Of a DNA stretch of 64,000 nucleotides, positions 37,670-46,563 are shown in pieces. Each line of letters starts with the position of its first letter. Positions within the stretch are counted from its first letter, which is position 1. Under the pieces are notes generated by a model. It was not told the origin of the DNA, did not search any database, and saw only the letters and a program-made list of their open reading frames with translations. A program made the translations under genes and the position numbers. The DNA comes from an uncultured Cohaesibacter sp. (lineage in GTDB: Bacteria > Pseudomonadota > Alphaproteobacteria > Rhizobiales > Cohaesibacteraceae), in contig NZ_OY782764.1 in NCBI RefSeq assembly GCF_963678225.1, positions 248,001 through 312,000 of the forward strand, given 5' to 3'.

Positions 37670-38386
37670 ATGTCGAATGCACCATTGATGCCGAAAGCAA
37701 CCGCAGTTTGGCTGGTCGATAACACGGCGTTGTCTTTCGACCAGATTGCTGCTTTCTGCAAATTGCATCCACTGGAAGTCAAAGCGATCGCAGATGGAGA
37801 GGCCGCCCAGGGTATCAAGGGCATGGACCCCATCATGACAGGTCAGTTGACCCGTGAAGAAATTGAGAAAGCCCAGAATGAGCCAAGATATCGGCTGAAA
37901 CTGGCTCCACCGAAAGTGAGTGTGCCCGAGCCCAAACGCCGGGGCCCACGCTATACGCCGGTATCCAAGCGTCAGGACCGCCCCAATGCCATTCTCTGGC
38001 TGGTACGCAACCATCCGGAACTGAAAGATCAGCAGATTGTGCGTCTGGTCGGCACCACAAAGCCGACCATCGAAGCCATCCGCAACCGGACCCATTGGAA
38101 CTCCGGCCAGCTGACTCCGATGGACCCGGTTACTCTGGGTATCTGTAAACAGCTTGATCTTGATCTGGAAGTGAAGAAGTCTGCGGCCGATGCCCCTGCC
38201 CAGCAGGAATATCAGCAGGATCCAACCCTCTTGTCGCCTGAAGAATCTCTGGCGCCTGCGGCCGATCCGTTCGGTAATTTCAAGCCAACTCAGAAGCCTG
38301 CCGAAGACGAAGAAGCAATCCCGGATGCTGCCTCGGTCTTTGCCAACTTCCAGCCATCTTCCAAGGATGAGGACGAAGAAGAATAA
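37670..38386 (+). CDS. DUF1013 protein, TrcR-family cell-cycle regulator
   Basis: The 238-residue product contains a conserved N-terminal part (TAVWLVDNTALSFDQIAAFCKLHPLEVKAIADGE), a helix-turn-helix-like section (NAILWLVRNHPELKDQQIVRLVGTTKPTIEAIRNRTHWN), and an acidic disordered tail ending in DEDEEE. The family, DUF1013, is now named TrcR after a Caulobacter transcription regulator, as far as I recall; the regulatory role here is inference. The gene stands alone with its own terminator. Confidence 0.88.
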   Translation: MSNAPLMPKATAVWLVDNTALSFDQIAAFCKLHPLEVKAIADGEAAQGIKGMDPIMTGQLTREEIEKAQNEPRYRLKLAPPKVSVPEPKRRGPRYTPVSKRQDRPNAILWLVRNHPELKDQQIVRLVGTTKPTIEAIRNRTHWNSGQLTPMDPVTLGICKQLDLDLEVKKSAADAPAQQEYQQDPTLLSPEESLAPAADPFGNFKPTQKPAEDEEAIPDAASVFANFQPSSKDEDEEE

Positions 38387-38439
38387 GAGCGATAGCACTG
38401 CTTCCCAGTCACATTGCTTCAAACCAGAAGCCATTATTC

Positions 38440-38469
38440 AAAAGGCCGGGTCACAAACCCGGCCTTTTC
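38440..38469. terminator. Bidirectional terminator between the DUF1013 gene and prpE
   Basis: AAAAGGCCGGGT, short loop, ACCCGGCCTTTT is symmetrical, with A/T runs on both sides between convergent genes. Confidence 0.9.
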
Positions 38470-38500
38470 CTTGGTCTTCAAAGAGACAGCGAGAGACACA

Positions 38501-40399
38501 TCAGATCCCGTGCTCACGCAACGCATCCTCAATTTCGGAGAGAATGGTCGGATCATCAATCGTTGCCGGCATCTTGTATTCTTCATGGTCTGCGATCGCA
38601 CGCATCGTACCACGCAGGATCTTGCCTGAACGGGTTTTCGGTAAGCGATCCACGGTCACGGCGATCTTGAAAGCTGCCACCGGCCCGATCTTCTCGCGCA
38701 CCAGCTTGATCAGTTCCTTCTCGATATCCATCGGCGTGCGATCCACACCGGATTTTAGAACAACGAAACCGGCAGGCAACTGCCCCTTGAGCTTGTCGGC
38801 GATCCCGATCACGGCGCATTCTGCAACATCGGGGTGAGCCGCCAGAACCTCTTCCATCGCCCCAGTCGAGAGGCGATGGCCCGCGACATTGATGATGTCA
38901 TCGGTGCGCGACATGATGTAAAGATAGCCATTCTCATCCATATAGCCAGCATCACCGGTCTGATAATAGCCGGGGAATTCATCCAGATAGCTGGACTTGA
39001 AGCGTTCATCATTGTGCCACAAGCCCGGCAGGTTGCCCGGCGCCAGTGGCAGCTTGATGACGATATTGCCCATCTCGTTGGCGGGCACCGGATGCCCATC
39101 AGCGCCCACGATCTGAACATCATAGCCCGGCATGGCAACCGTCGGCGAGCCATGCACGATCGGCATTCGCTCGATCCCGACCGGATTGGCAGCAATCGCC
39201 CAGCCGGTTTCTGTCTGCCACCAATGATCGATCACCGGCACCTTGAGCATGTCCTCGGCCCATTGCACCGTATCCGGATCGGCCCGCTCACCCGCAAGAA
39301 ACAGAGTGCGCAACATCGAGAGATCATATTTCTTGATGAACTCCCCGTTCGGATCTTCCTTCTTGATGGCCCGGAAAGCGGTTGGCGCGGTGAACAGCGC
39401 CACCACATTATGCTCGTTGATCACCCGCCAGAAGGTGCCCGCATCAGGCGTGCCCACCGGCTTGCCTTCAAACACAATCGTCGTCGCTCCATAGATCAGT
39501 GGCGCATAGACAATGTAGGAGTGGCCAACCACCCAGCCCACATCAGACGCCGCCCAGAAGACCTCTCCGGGCTTGATGCCATAGAGATATTCCATGCTCC
39601 ATTGCAAGGCGACCATATGCCCGCCATTGTCCCGCACAACGCCCTTGGGCTGGCCAGTGGTACCGGAGGTATAAAGGATGTAAAGCGGGTCCGTTGCCAT
39701 CACTGGCACACAATCGACCACGCGATGGCGTTCGATTTCATCAACGATGGCCGCATGATAATTAATATCGCGCCCTTCCTTGAGATCGCAGACCAGTTCC
39801 TTGCGCTGGAAGACGATGCATTTTTCGGGCTTATGCGTGGCCAGCTCGATGGCTTCATCCAGCAGTGGTTTATAGGCAACAATCCGGTTCGGCTCCACAC
39901 CGCACGATGCCGAAATGATCGCCTTGGGCTTGGCGTCGTTGAGGCGCGTGGCCAGCTCATTGGCAGCGAATCCACCAAACACCACCGAATGCACAGCGCC
40001 AATCCGCGCGCAGGCGAGCATGGCAATCACGGCCTGAGGGATCATCGGCATGTAGATGATCACCCGGTCACCCTTCTCCACGCCACTGTCCAGCAACACC
40101 GCAGCCAGTGCCTGCGTCTGCATTTTCAGGTCATTATAGGTGTATGTTTCCTTGTGACCGGTAATCGGACTATCATAAATGATCGCGTCTCTCTGGCCAT
40201 GGCCAGCATTCACATGGCGATCCACCGCATTGTAGCAGGTGTTGCATTCAGCCCCTGCAAACCAGCGCCCATAGGTACCGGCATTCGCGTCAAAAATTTT
40301 GTCAGCCGGTTTGTACCAGCTGATCTTCTTGGCCGCATTCGCCCAGAATTCTTCCGGATTCTGCTTCCATCCCTCATAGACTTCCTTGTAAGCTGCCAT
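38501..40399 (-). CDS. prpE: Propionyl-CoA synthetase
   Basis: PrpE activates propionate (and acetate less well) to the CoA thioester by an adenylate. The 632-residue product starts MAAYKEVYEGWKQNPEEFW and has the phosphate loop LYTSGTTGQPKGVVRDNGGH, whose VVRDNGG is characteristic of PrpE rather than Acs. WWQTETGW and GYYQTGDAGYMDENG follow. The C-terminal lysine lies in LPKTRSGKILRGTMR, the acetylation site used for control in relatives. No prpBCD genes are nearby. Confidence 0.93.
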   Translation of the reverse strand: MAAYKEVYEGWKQNPEEFWANAAKKISWYKPADKIFDANAGTYGRWFAGAECNTCYNAVDRHVNAGHGQRDAIIYDSPITGHKETYTYNDLKMQTQALAAVLLDSGVEKGDRVIIYMPMIPQAVIAMLACARIGAVHSVVFGGFAANELATRLNDAKPKAIISASCGVEPNRIVAYKPLLDEAIELATHKPEKCIVFQRKELVCDLKEGRDINYHAAIVDEIERHRVVDCVPVMATDPLYILYTSGTTGQPKGVVRDNGGHMVALQWSMEYLYGIKPGEVFWAASDVGWVVGHSYIVYAPLIYGATTIVFEGKPVGTPDAGTFWRVINEHNVVALFTAPTAFRAIKKEDPNGEFIKKYDLSMLRTLFLAGERADPDTVQWAEDMLKVPVIDHWWQTETGWAIAANPVGIERMPIVHGSPTVAMPGYDVQIVGADGHPVPANEMGNIVIKLPLAPGNLPGLWHNDERFKSSYLDEFPGYYQTGDAGYMDENGYLYIMSRTDDIINVAGHRLSTGAMEEVLAAHPDVAECAVIGIADKLKGQLPAGFVVLKSGVDRTPMDIEKELIKLVREKIGPVAAFKIAVTVDRLPKTRSGKILRGTMRAIADHEEYKMPATIDDPTILSEIEDALREHGI

Positions 40400-40560
40400 T
40401 CACGCCTCCCAGCGGTTAATCCATTTCGCTTATGATTACCTGCGCCTTTAAAATTGGTCTATTCGGCGAAAGAAGGGTTTAGTCTTTAATTTCATTCGAC
40501 TTTTTGATGTATCCACGTTACAACGATACAGCTGCATCACATAGCAAACCAAGAATCACC

Positions 40561-41316
40561 ATGATTACCGATCTCTCATTCTACATCGCCGCAATTCCGG
40601 CCATCATTCTGGTGGGCGTTGCCAAGGGCGGCTTCTGCACCCCTGTAGCCATGCTCGGTGTGCCTATTTTGTCTTTGGTCATCTCCCCCGTTCAGGCGGC
40701 CGCCATTTTGTTACCTATCCTGATCTGCATGGATTTTGTCGGTTTGCTGGCCTACCGTGGCAACGCGAACTGGGCCATATTGAAAAGCATGCTGCCCTTT
40801 GCCTTGTGCGGTATCGCCCTTGGTTGGCTGATGGCGGGCTATCTGGATGAACATATCATCAAATTCATGGTTGGCCTGACAGCCCTTGCCTTCGTTGCCG
40901 ACTATGCCTGGCGTACGCTACGCAAAAAGACCATCGCCACGCGCGGGCCTGTCTCAGCGGCGGTCTGGGGCAGTGTCACGGGCCTTACAAGCTTCATCGC
41001 CCATGCCGGAGGCCCTCCCTACCAGATCCATACCCTGCCTTTGGGCATGAAGCCTTTGGTTTTTGCGGCAACATCGGTCTATTTCTTCACCACGATGAAC
41101 ACGGTCAAGCTAATCCCATATTTTGCCCTCGGGCAGTTCTCAACGCAGAATCTCTGGACCACGCTTGTACTCATCCCCTTCGCACCGGTTGGCACCATGA
41201 TTGGCATTTTCCTTGTCAAACGGATCAGTCAGGATGGCTTCTATCGCATTTCCTATGCGGCCATGTTCCTGATTGCCATCAAACTGTGCTTTGACAGCGT
41301 CTCCCAACTTCTCTAG
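40561..41316 (+). CDS. TauE/SafE-family permease
   Basis: The 251-residue product has about seven to eight helices and begins MITDLSFYIAAIPAIILVGVAKGGFC, the typical TauE start with the GxxKG motif. A second half motif, SAAVWGSVTGLTSFIAHAGGPPYQIHTLP, is equally typical. TauE/SafE proteins export sulfite, sulfoacetate or similar organic anions. An in-frame ATG 57 bases upstream is possible but gives a hydrophilic leader. It diverges from prpE and precedes an acyl-CoA synthetase gene. Confidence 0.9.
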   Translation: MITDLSFYIAAIPAIILVGVAKGGFCTPVAMLGVPILSLVISPVQAAAILLPILICMDFVGLLAYRGNANWAILKSMLPFALCGIALGWLMAGYLDEHIIKFMVGLTALAFVADYAWRTLRKKTIATRGPVSAAVWGSVTGLTSFIAHAGGPPYQIHTLPLGMKPLVFAATSVYFFTTMNTVKLIPYFALGQFSTQNLWTTLVLIPFAPVGTMIGIFLVKRISQDGFYRISYAAMFLIAIKLCFDSVSQLL

Positions 41317-41352
41317 CCACGGCCAGGAAAAGCCCCCAAAATTCCTCCCGCA

Positions 41353-41381
41353 CAAAAGCCCGCTCCAGCGGGCTTTTTATT
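41353..41381 (+). terminator. Rho-independent terminator of the TauE/SafE gene
   Basis: AAAAGCCCGCT, CCA, AGCGGGCTTTTTATT. Confidence 0.92.
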
Positions 41382-41526
41382 GCAGGCGAGCGCACTCCTT
41401 TCCGGGCAGCCAAGATCAAGAACCGGTCAAAAAAAGCCGAATGGCCAATTGAATCAAACCCATTCCTCAGTTTTGATGGTGAGTAGGAAAAAAGCATAAG
41501 AAACCAGCAAGAGGAGGAATAAGGAC

Positions 41527-43155
41527 ATGACTGGCAAACGCTTTTCAACGCATCTTGATCAGAACCCAGCCAACTATGTGCCCCTTTCTCCGGTTTCATT
41601 TCTGGAGAGAGCCGCAACGATCTACCCTGAGCATACGGCCTGGGTGCACGGAGCACAGCGCACAAGCTACAAGGATTTCTTCAGACGGTGCAGACAGTTG
41701 GCCGCAGCCCTTAGCGCAAGGGGTATATCGCAGGGCGATGTCGTCTCTGTCATGCTGCCCAACGTCCCGCCCATGCTAGAAGCGCACTATGGTGTGCCCA
41801 TGATCGGCGCTGTGTTGCATACCATCAATACACGGCTCGATGCCGCCCTGATCGCCTTCCAGCTGGAACATGCCGCCTCAAAGATCATCATCGTTGACAG
41901 TGAATTTGCAGCAGTCATGCGAGCTGCCATAGATCTGGTCGACATCGACCCGATCATTATTCAATATCAAGATTCCGAGTTTCAGGAAGAGGCTCCCTTC
42001 ATCGGTGAACTAAGCTATGAGAATCTGGTTGCAGAAGGCAATCCGGATTTCATCTGGCCGGGTGTCGAGGATGAATGGGACGCTATTTCCCTCAACTATA
42101 CCTCAGGAACGGCCGGAGACCCCAAAGGCGTGGTCTACCACCACCGGGGCGCCTATCTCATGGGCTATTCCAATCTGATCACTGCGGAGCTGGGCAAGCA
42201 TCCGGTCTATTTGTGGACCCTGCCCATGTTCCATTGCAACGGCTGGTCCTTTCCATGGACTCTCTCGCTGGTCGGCGGGACGCATATCTGCCTCAGGTAT
42301 GTGCGGGCAGCACAGATCTTCGAGGCGATAGAAACCGAACAGGTAACCCATCTGTGCGGCGCGCCCATTGTCATGTCCATTCTCCTGAACGCCAAGGAGG
42401 TGGAGAAACGTCCGCTCGAACGGGAGATCCATTTCATTACCTCTGCTGCGCCTCCGCCAGAAGACGTCATGACAGGCATGCAGGCCCTCGGTTTCCGCCT
42501 CACCCATGTCTATGGCCTGACGGAAACTTACGGCCCTTCCGTCATCAACGAATGGAACGAGAGCTGGGATAGCCTGACAAGCGAAGAACAAGCGGTCATG
42601 ATGAAGCGACAGGGCATACGCTACCCCGCCCTTGAGGGCCTATCCGTCATGCTCCCCCACACAATGCAGCCCGTGCCAGCCGACGGCGAAACCCCCGGCG
42701 AAGTGATGTTCCGGGGCAACACACTCATGAAGGGCTATCTGAAAAACGAAGGCGCCACCCATCAGGCCTTCTATGATGGCTGGTTCCATTCAGGCGATCT
42801 GGCGGTTGTGCATCCCGATGGCTATCTGGAATTGCGCGACCGATCCAAGGAAATCATCATTTCCGGCGGTGAGAATATCTCTTCAACCGAGGTTGAGGAT
42901 GCCCTCTACAAGCACCCTGCCGTGGAAGAAGCTGCGGTTGTTTCCATGCCCGATACAAAATGGGGAGAACGCCCCTGCGCCTTTGTCGAATTGACCGAGG
43001 GGCACGACGCGAGCGAAGACAATCTCATCACCTGGTGCCGCGATCATTTGGCCCATTACAAGGTGCCCGAACGCATCATATTTGGAGAATTGCCCAAAAC
43101 GCCGACCGGAAAAATCAAGAAATATGTCTTGCGCAAGAGAGCAAGAAATCAATAG
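41527..43155 (+). CDS. Acyl-CoA synthetase (DmdB/AlkK-like AMP-forming ligase)
   Basis: The 542-residue product adenylates a carboxylic acid and transfers it to CoA. The P-loop is LNYTSGTAGDPKGVVYHHRGAYL, and the downstream LPMFHCNGWSFPW, HVYGLTETYG, WFHSGDLAVVHPDGYLELRDRSKEIIISGGENI and final KTPTGKIKKYVLR (catalytic lysine) are all intact. This pattern is seen in medium-chain ligases and in the methylmercaptopropionate ligase DmdB of marine alphaproteobacteria; the substrate cannot be fixed. GAGGAGGAATAAGGAC precedes the ATG. Confidence 0.9.
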   Translation: MTGKRFSTHLDQNPANYVPLSPVSFLERAATIYPEHTAWVHGAQRTSYKDFFRRCRQLAAALSARGISQGDVVSVMLPNVPPMLEAHYGVPMIGAVLHTINTRLDAALIAFQLEHAASKIIIVDSEFAAVMRAAIDLVDIDPIIIQYQDSEFQEEAPFIGELSYENLVAEGNPDFIWPGVEDEWDAISLNYTSGTAGDPKGVVYHHRGAYLMGYSNLITAELGKHPVYLWTLPMFHCNGWSFPWTLSLVGGTHICLRYVRAAQIFEAIETEQVTHLCGAPIVMSILLNAKEVEKRPLEREIHFITSAAPPPEDVMTGMQALGFRLTHVYGLTETYGPSVINEWNESWDSLTSEEQAVMMKRQGIRYPALEGLSVMLPHTMQPVPADGETPGEVMFRGNTLMKGYLKNEGATHQAFYDGWFHSGDLAVVHPDGYLELRDRSKEIIISGGENISSTEVEDALYKHPAVEEAAVVSMPDTKWGERPCAFVELTEGHDASEDNLITWCRDHLAHYKVPERIIFGELPKTPTGKIKKYVLRKRARNQ

Positions 43156-43292
43156 CGTGACAATAGGTCACGGTCAAGCAACGCGCCTTTGCTCGATGTA
43201 TTCCCACTTCTGGCAAGATGGGTATCTTTACCTGCACTTAACCTTTTCAAGGTCAAAGACTTTATCGGTAAGTATCAGAAAAATCGGGCAAC

Positions 43293-43322
43293 AAAAAAGC
43301 CGCGGAAGCAAACCGCGGCTTG
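43293..43322 (-). terminator. Rho-independent terminator of the minus-strand DUF465 gene
   Basis: Minus strand: AAGCCGCGG, loop, CCGCGGCTTTTTTG. Confidence 0.92.
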
Positions 43323-43345
43323 ATCAATCAAGATGAATATCTGGA

Positions 43346-43516
43346 TCAGCTGGCAGTCCTAAGCTGCGCGATCTCATCTTTCATACTTAATTTTCGTCGT
43401 TTCATCTCCGCAATCTCAAGGTCATCGACAGAAGGGTGGGCGATGGCTTCCTCAATTTCCTTATCCAATTCATCATGCTTACGCTGCAATTCTTGGATAC
43501 GAGAATCTAACGACAT
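43346..43516 (-). CDS. DUF465 (YdcH-like) small coiled-coil protein
   Basis: The 56-residue product is one long helical hairpin: MSLDSRIQELQRKHDELDKE and then MKRRKLSMKDEIAQLRTAS, with the KRRKLxxKDEI motif of DUF465. The start at 43516 has GGAGG six bases upstream; an ATG four codons earlier is less likely. No function is established. It diverges from a second DUF465 gene 200 bases away. Confidence 0.88.
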   Translation of the reverse strand: MSLDSRIQELQRKHDELDKEIEEAIAHPSVDDLEIAEMKRRKLSMKDEIAQLRTAS

Positions 43517-43718
43517 GAACACCTCCATAGGTTCGGTTGAGACACTTTAATTGTGTCATACATATTACATACTGTCGACTCTCTATTTTTTAAACAGATA
43601 GGCCAAAATAAGTTTTTACCTTTGATTTCATCTTTCGATGTAGCATATCGTCGCGCTTGCATTGTCATTTCATATAATTTATTGAAATAATTGAAGATTA
43701 TCAACTCGGCACAAAACG

Positions 43719-43925
43719 ATGACACCAGAAAAAGAAGCTCAAATTCGCAACAAGCTTACGCATCTGAGAACAGAGCATGGCGACCTCGATTTGGCCATTC
43801 AGGCCCTTGAAGCCCGCCCTGGTGGAAACGCTTTGCCGATACAGCGCATGAAGAAGAAAAAACTCCTTTTGAAGGACGAAATCGAGCGTCTGGAGAATGA
43901 ACTTTTTCCAGATATCATCGCCTAA
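43719..43925 (+). CDS. DUF465 small coiled-coil protein, second copy
   Basis: The 68-residue product reads MTPEKEAQIRNKLTHLRTEHGDLDLAIQALE and then MKKKKLLLKDEIERLENELFPDIIA, so it has the same helical hairpin and KKKKLLLKDEI motif as the neighbouring DUF465 protein, although the two differ clearly. The paired divergent genes ahead of purEK recur in Hyphomicrobiales. Function unknown. Confidence 0.88.
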   Translation: MTPEKEAQIRNKLTHLRTEHGDLDLAIQALEARPGGNALPIQRMKKKKLLLKDEIERLENELFPDIIA

Positions 43926-44192
43926 AACAGCGCGCCCCATCTTCGTCAAATTGCTTCCCGATCAGCAGCATTTCGCACATCTTTGTACACATATTTCGCC
44001 TTGTGCCTGATATGAACTTGGCTATACTGCGCGACTTCCGCACCACGGGAGCAAATCCGAGAGAAATGCTCCGGTTCCGGAATAGACAATCGTCCTAAAT
44101 GACACCGACCATGACTTGGCACATTCTTGGGAACCCAGACTGCCCTTGAGGTGTTACAGTCCTAACAGCATATTTCCCGGGAGGCCCCGTTC

Positions 44193-44693
44193 ATGGCACA
44201 TTCTGACTGTCCGGTAGCAATCATCATGGGGAGCCAATCCGATTGGCCAACGATGAAAAATGCAGCAGACATTCTCGACACTTTGGGCGTCGGCTATGAG
44301 GCGAAAATCATTTCCGCCCATCGTACACCTGATCGCATGGCAGACTTTGCCAAGGCTGCCCGCGCGGACGGCTTCAAGGTCATTATTGCTGGCGCCGGTG
44401 GTGCTGCGCACCTGCCAGGCATGACAGCCGCCATGACCTCCCTACCGGTTTTAGGTGTTCCGGTCCAATCCCGCGCCCTTAGCGGACAGGATTCCCTTCT
44501 CTCCATCGTTCAGATGCCAGCGGGTATCCCGGTGGGCACGTTGGCCATCGGTCGCGCAGGCGCCGTCAATGCAGGCCTCATGGCCGCAGCCATTCTGGCT
44601 ACCCATGATGATGATCTGGCGACCCGGCTGGACGCATGGCGCAAGGCACAATCTGATTCCATCGCGCTGACCCCGGTCGACGAAGAGGCTTAA
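44193..44693 (+). CDS. purE: N5-carboxyaminoimidazole ribonucleotide mutase PurE
   Basis: PurE (class I) moves the carboxylate of N5-CAIR to make CAIR in purine synthesis. The 166-residue product has [19 protein letters not shown] and [10 protein letters not shown] with the catalytic histidine. [25 protein letters not shown] and [21 protein letters not shown] follow. The ATG follows GGGAGG. The purK gene begins 26 bases downstream, giving the usual purEK unit. Confidence 0.98.
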   Translation: MAHSDCPVAIIMGSQSDWPTMKNAADILDTLGVGYEAKIISAHRTPDRMADFAKAARADGFKVIIAGAGGAAHLPGMTAAMTSLPVLGVPVQSRALSGQDSLLSIVQMPAGIPVGTLAIGRAGAVNAGLMAAAILATHDDDLATRLDAWRKAQSDSIALTPVDEEA

Positions 44694-44719
44694 CCGTTCA
44701 ACAAAAAGGCACATATGAC

Positions 44720-45802
44720 ATGCTTAATCCCGGCGATACAATCGGCATCCTTGGTGGCGGCCAGCTGGGCCGTATGATGGCTTTGGCAGCCAGCCAACTC
44801 GGGCTCAAGACCCATATCTATTGCCCGGACCCGGATAGCCCGGCCTTCGATGTCACTGCTTATCACACCTGTGCGGACTATGAAGACGAAGAGGCTCTGG
44901 AAGCCTTCGCCCAGTCCGTTCAGCGTGTTACCTATGAATTCGAGAATATCCCCGCCCCGACGGTCGAATTTCTCAAGAAACGTTTGCCGGTGTTGCCTGA
45001 CGACAATGTCCTCAAGACATCGCAAGACCGCCTGACAGAAAAGAAATTCTTCCAGTCCATCGACGTCAAAACAGCCAACTTCCGCGACATAACATCTCAG
45101 GAGAGTTTGCAAGAAGCCGTGGAAGCCATGGGGCTCCCTGCCATGCTGAAAACCCGTCGCTTTGGCTATGACGGCAAGGGGCAGGTCTTTCTCAAGAAAA
45201 TTGAAGATGTCGAAGGAGCCTTTGACGCCATCGGGGCACAACCGGCGATTCTGGAATCCTTTGTGCCATTCGAACGCGAAATCTCGGTCATCGCGGCGCG
45301 CAATGAAAAGGGACAGGTTGTCTCTTATGATATTGCCGAGAATGTGCATAAGAACCAGATTCTCGACACCACAACCGTACCAGCGGATATCAGCGAAGGT
45401 GTCGCTGCAGAGGCCCGCAAGATCGGCGAGAAGGTGGCCGAGGCGCTTGATTATATCGGCGTATTGGCGGTGGAGCTTTTCCTCTTGCCAGAGACATTCG
45501 AACGGCGGCTGATCGCCAACGAAATGGCGCCAAGGGTGCATAATTCCGGCCACTGGACTGAAAGTGCCTGTCTGGTTTCCCAGTTCGAGCAGCACATCCG
45601 CGCCGTTGCAGGCTGGCCACTGGGTGATACCACGCGCCACAGTGATGTTGTCATGACGAATCTGATCGGCGATGACATCGAGCGGCGTGAGGAGCTGCTG
45701 ACCAACCCGGCAACCTCTTTCCATTCCTATGGCAAGGCAGAAACAAGAGACGGTCGAAAAATGGGACATAGCAACCATATCAAACCGATCCAGAGCAGCT
45801 AA
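44720..45802 (+). CDS. purK: N5-carboxyaminoimidazole ribonucleotide synthase PurK
   Basis: PurK is an ATP-grasp ligase forming N5-CAIR from AIR, bicarbonate and ATP. The 360-residue product opens with GDTIGILGGGQLGRMMALAA, contains TYEFENIPAPTVEFL, LKTRRFGYDGKGQ and the ATP-grasp block NEMAPRVHNSGHWT. Product and position after purE agree. A weak hairpin with a T-run (CCGACTTTTCGGTGTTTTTT) follows the stop. Confidence 0.97.
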   Translation: MLNPGDTIGILGGGQLGRMMALAASQLGLKTHIYCPDPDSPAFDVTAYHTCADYEDEEALEAFAQSVQRVTYEFENIPAPTVEFLKKRLPVLPDDNVLKTSQDRLTEKKFFQSIDVKTANFRDITSQESLQEAVEAMGLPAMLKTRRFGYDGKGQVFLKKIEDVEGAFDAIGAQPAILESFVPFEREISVIAARNEKGQVVSYDIAENVHKNQILDTTTVPADISEGVAAEARKIGEKVAEALDYIGVLAVELFLLPETFERRLIANEMAPRVHNSGHWTESACLVSQFEQHIRAVAGWPLGDTTRHSDVVMTNLIGDDIERREELLTNPATSFHSYGKAETRDGRKMGHSNHIKPIQSS

Positions 45803-45958
45803 TGTCCGACTTTTCGGTGTTTTTTCCTCAAAACAGACCACTTACTATGGACAAGCATCCATCGGTCTGGTAGAACGCCGATCAAAGTTCGGGCGCTGCC
45901 AAGGCGGTGACCGATTTTTTTTAGAAAATCCACACATCACGAACTTAGGGATTGACGC

Positions 45959-46186
45959 GTGCAGGTACTCGTCCGCGATAACAATGTTGATCAAGCCTTG
46001 AAGGCGCTGAAAAAGAAACTCCAGCGCGAAGGCGTATTCCGCGAAATGAAAATGCGGAATTTCTATGAAAAACCTTCCGAGAAGAAGGCCCGCGAAAAAG
46101 CTGAAGCCGTGCGTCGTGCACGCAAGCTGGCTCGCAAGCGCCTTCAGCGCGAAGGTCTGCTTCCGTCCAAAGGCCGTGGTCACTAA
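45959..46186 (+). CDS. rpsU: 30S ribosomal protein S21
   Basis: The 75-residue basic protein ([30 protein letters not shown] ... [22 protein letters not shown]) is a standard alphaproteobacterial S21. The start codon is GTG at 45959, with AGGGA upstream; no ATG is available in front of the conserved part. It lies apart from purK and has its own terminator. Confidence 0.96.
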   Translation: MQVLVRDNNVDQALKALKKKLQREGVFREMKMRNFYEKPSEKKAREKAEAVRRARKLARKRLQREGLLPSKGRGH

Positions 46187-46280
46187 TATCCTTGCGCGGA
46201 GCCCTCTCTGCGCAATGCGATAGACACAGTCTTCATCGGATTTGACGTCCCAGATCTTGGAACGTCTGCAGAGCTGTCTC

Positions 46281-46315
46281 AACCTGTCTTGTAATGTATT
46301 ACAAGCGCGCAGGTT
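46281..46315. promoter_or_regulatory. Strong nested palindrome after rpsU
   Basis: CTTGTAAT-GT-ATTACAAG is perfect, and outside it AACCTG pairs with CAGGTT. It has no T-run, so it is either a regulator site or an RNA stem-loop. Confidence 0.5.
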
Positions 46316-46326
46316 CGATGAATCGA

Positions 46327-46358
46327 AATCAGGTCCCCGATGGGGCCTGATCTCGTTT
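46327..46358 (+). terminator. Terminator of rpsU
   Basis: ATCAGGTCCC, CGAT, GGGGCCTGAT, CTCGTTTT. Confidence 0.75.
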
Positions 46359-46563
46359 TATTGGCTTGACTAGCTGACATAAGCAAGGCTTGATGAGAGA
46401 GCGATGCCATTCCGGCTCCACTCCCTTGTAAGCATTTTTGTGCTGAATTTTGTCGAAGAAACAATTTTCAGTGGATCCTGCCCCAATTTGGACAGACTGG
46501 GCTGCAAGTTTCGGACCGGATATTAGAAGCTTCTGATTTGCGAAAACCGAACGAGGTCTCATA

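Larger units (their letters stand above)
46187..46563. other. Region between rpsU and the TPR lipoprotein gene
   Basis: These 377 gene-free bases hold an 18-base palindrome at 46288-46305, extended by flanking AACCTG/CAGGTT, the rpsU terminator at 46327-46358, and presumably the promoter of the TPR gene. Confidence 0.5.

Noticed and set aside
38834-40435. Long antisense open frame opposite prpE
   Set aside because: prpE is full-length with all motifs; the opposite frame has no family features.
43926-44192. Purine riboswitch before purE
   Set aside because: A GGAGC...GCTCC stem is present, but none of the conserved purine-aptamer core can be seen.
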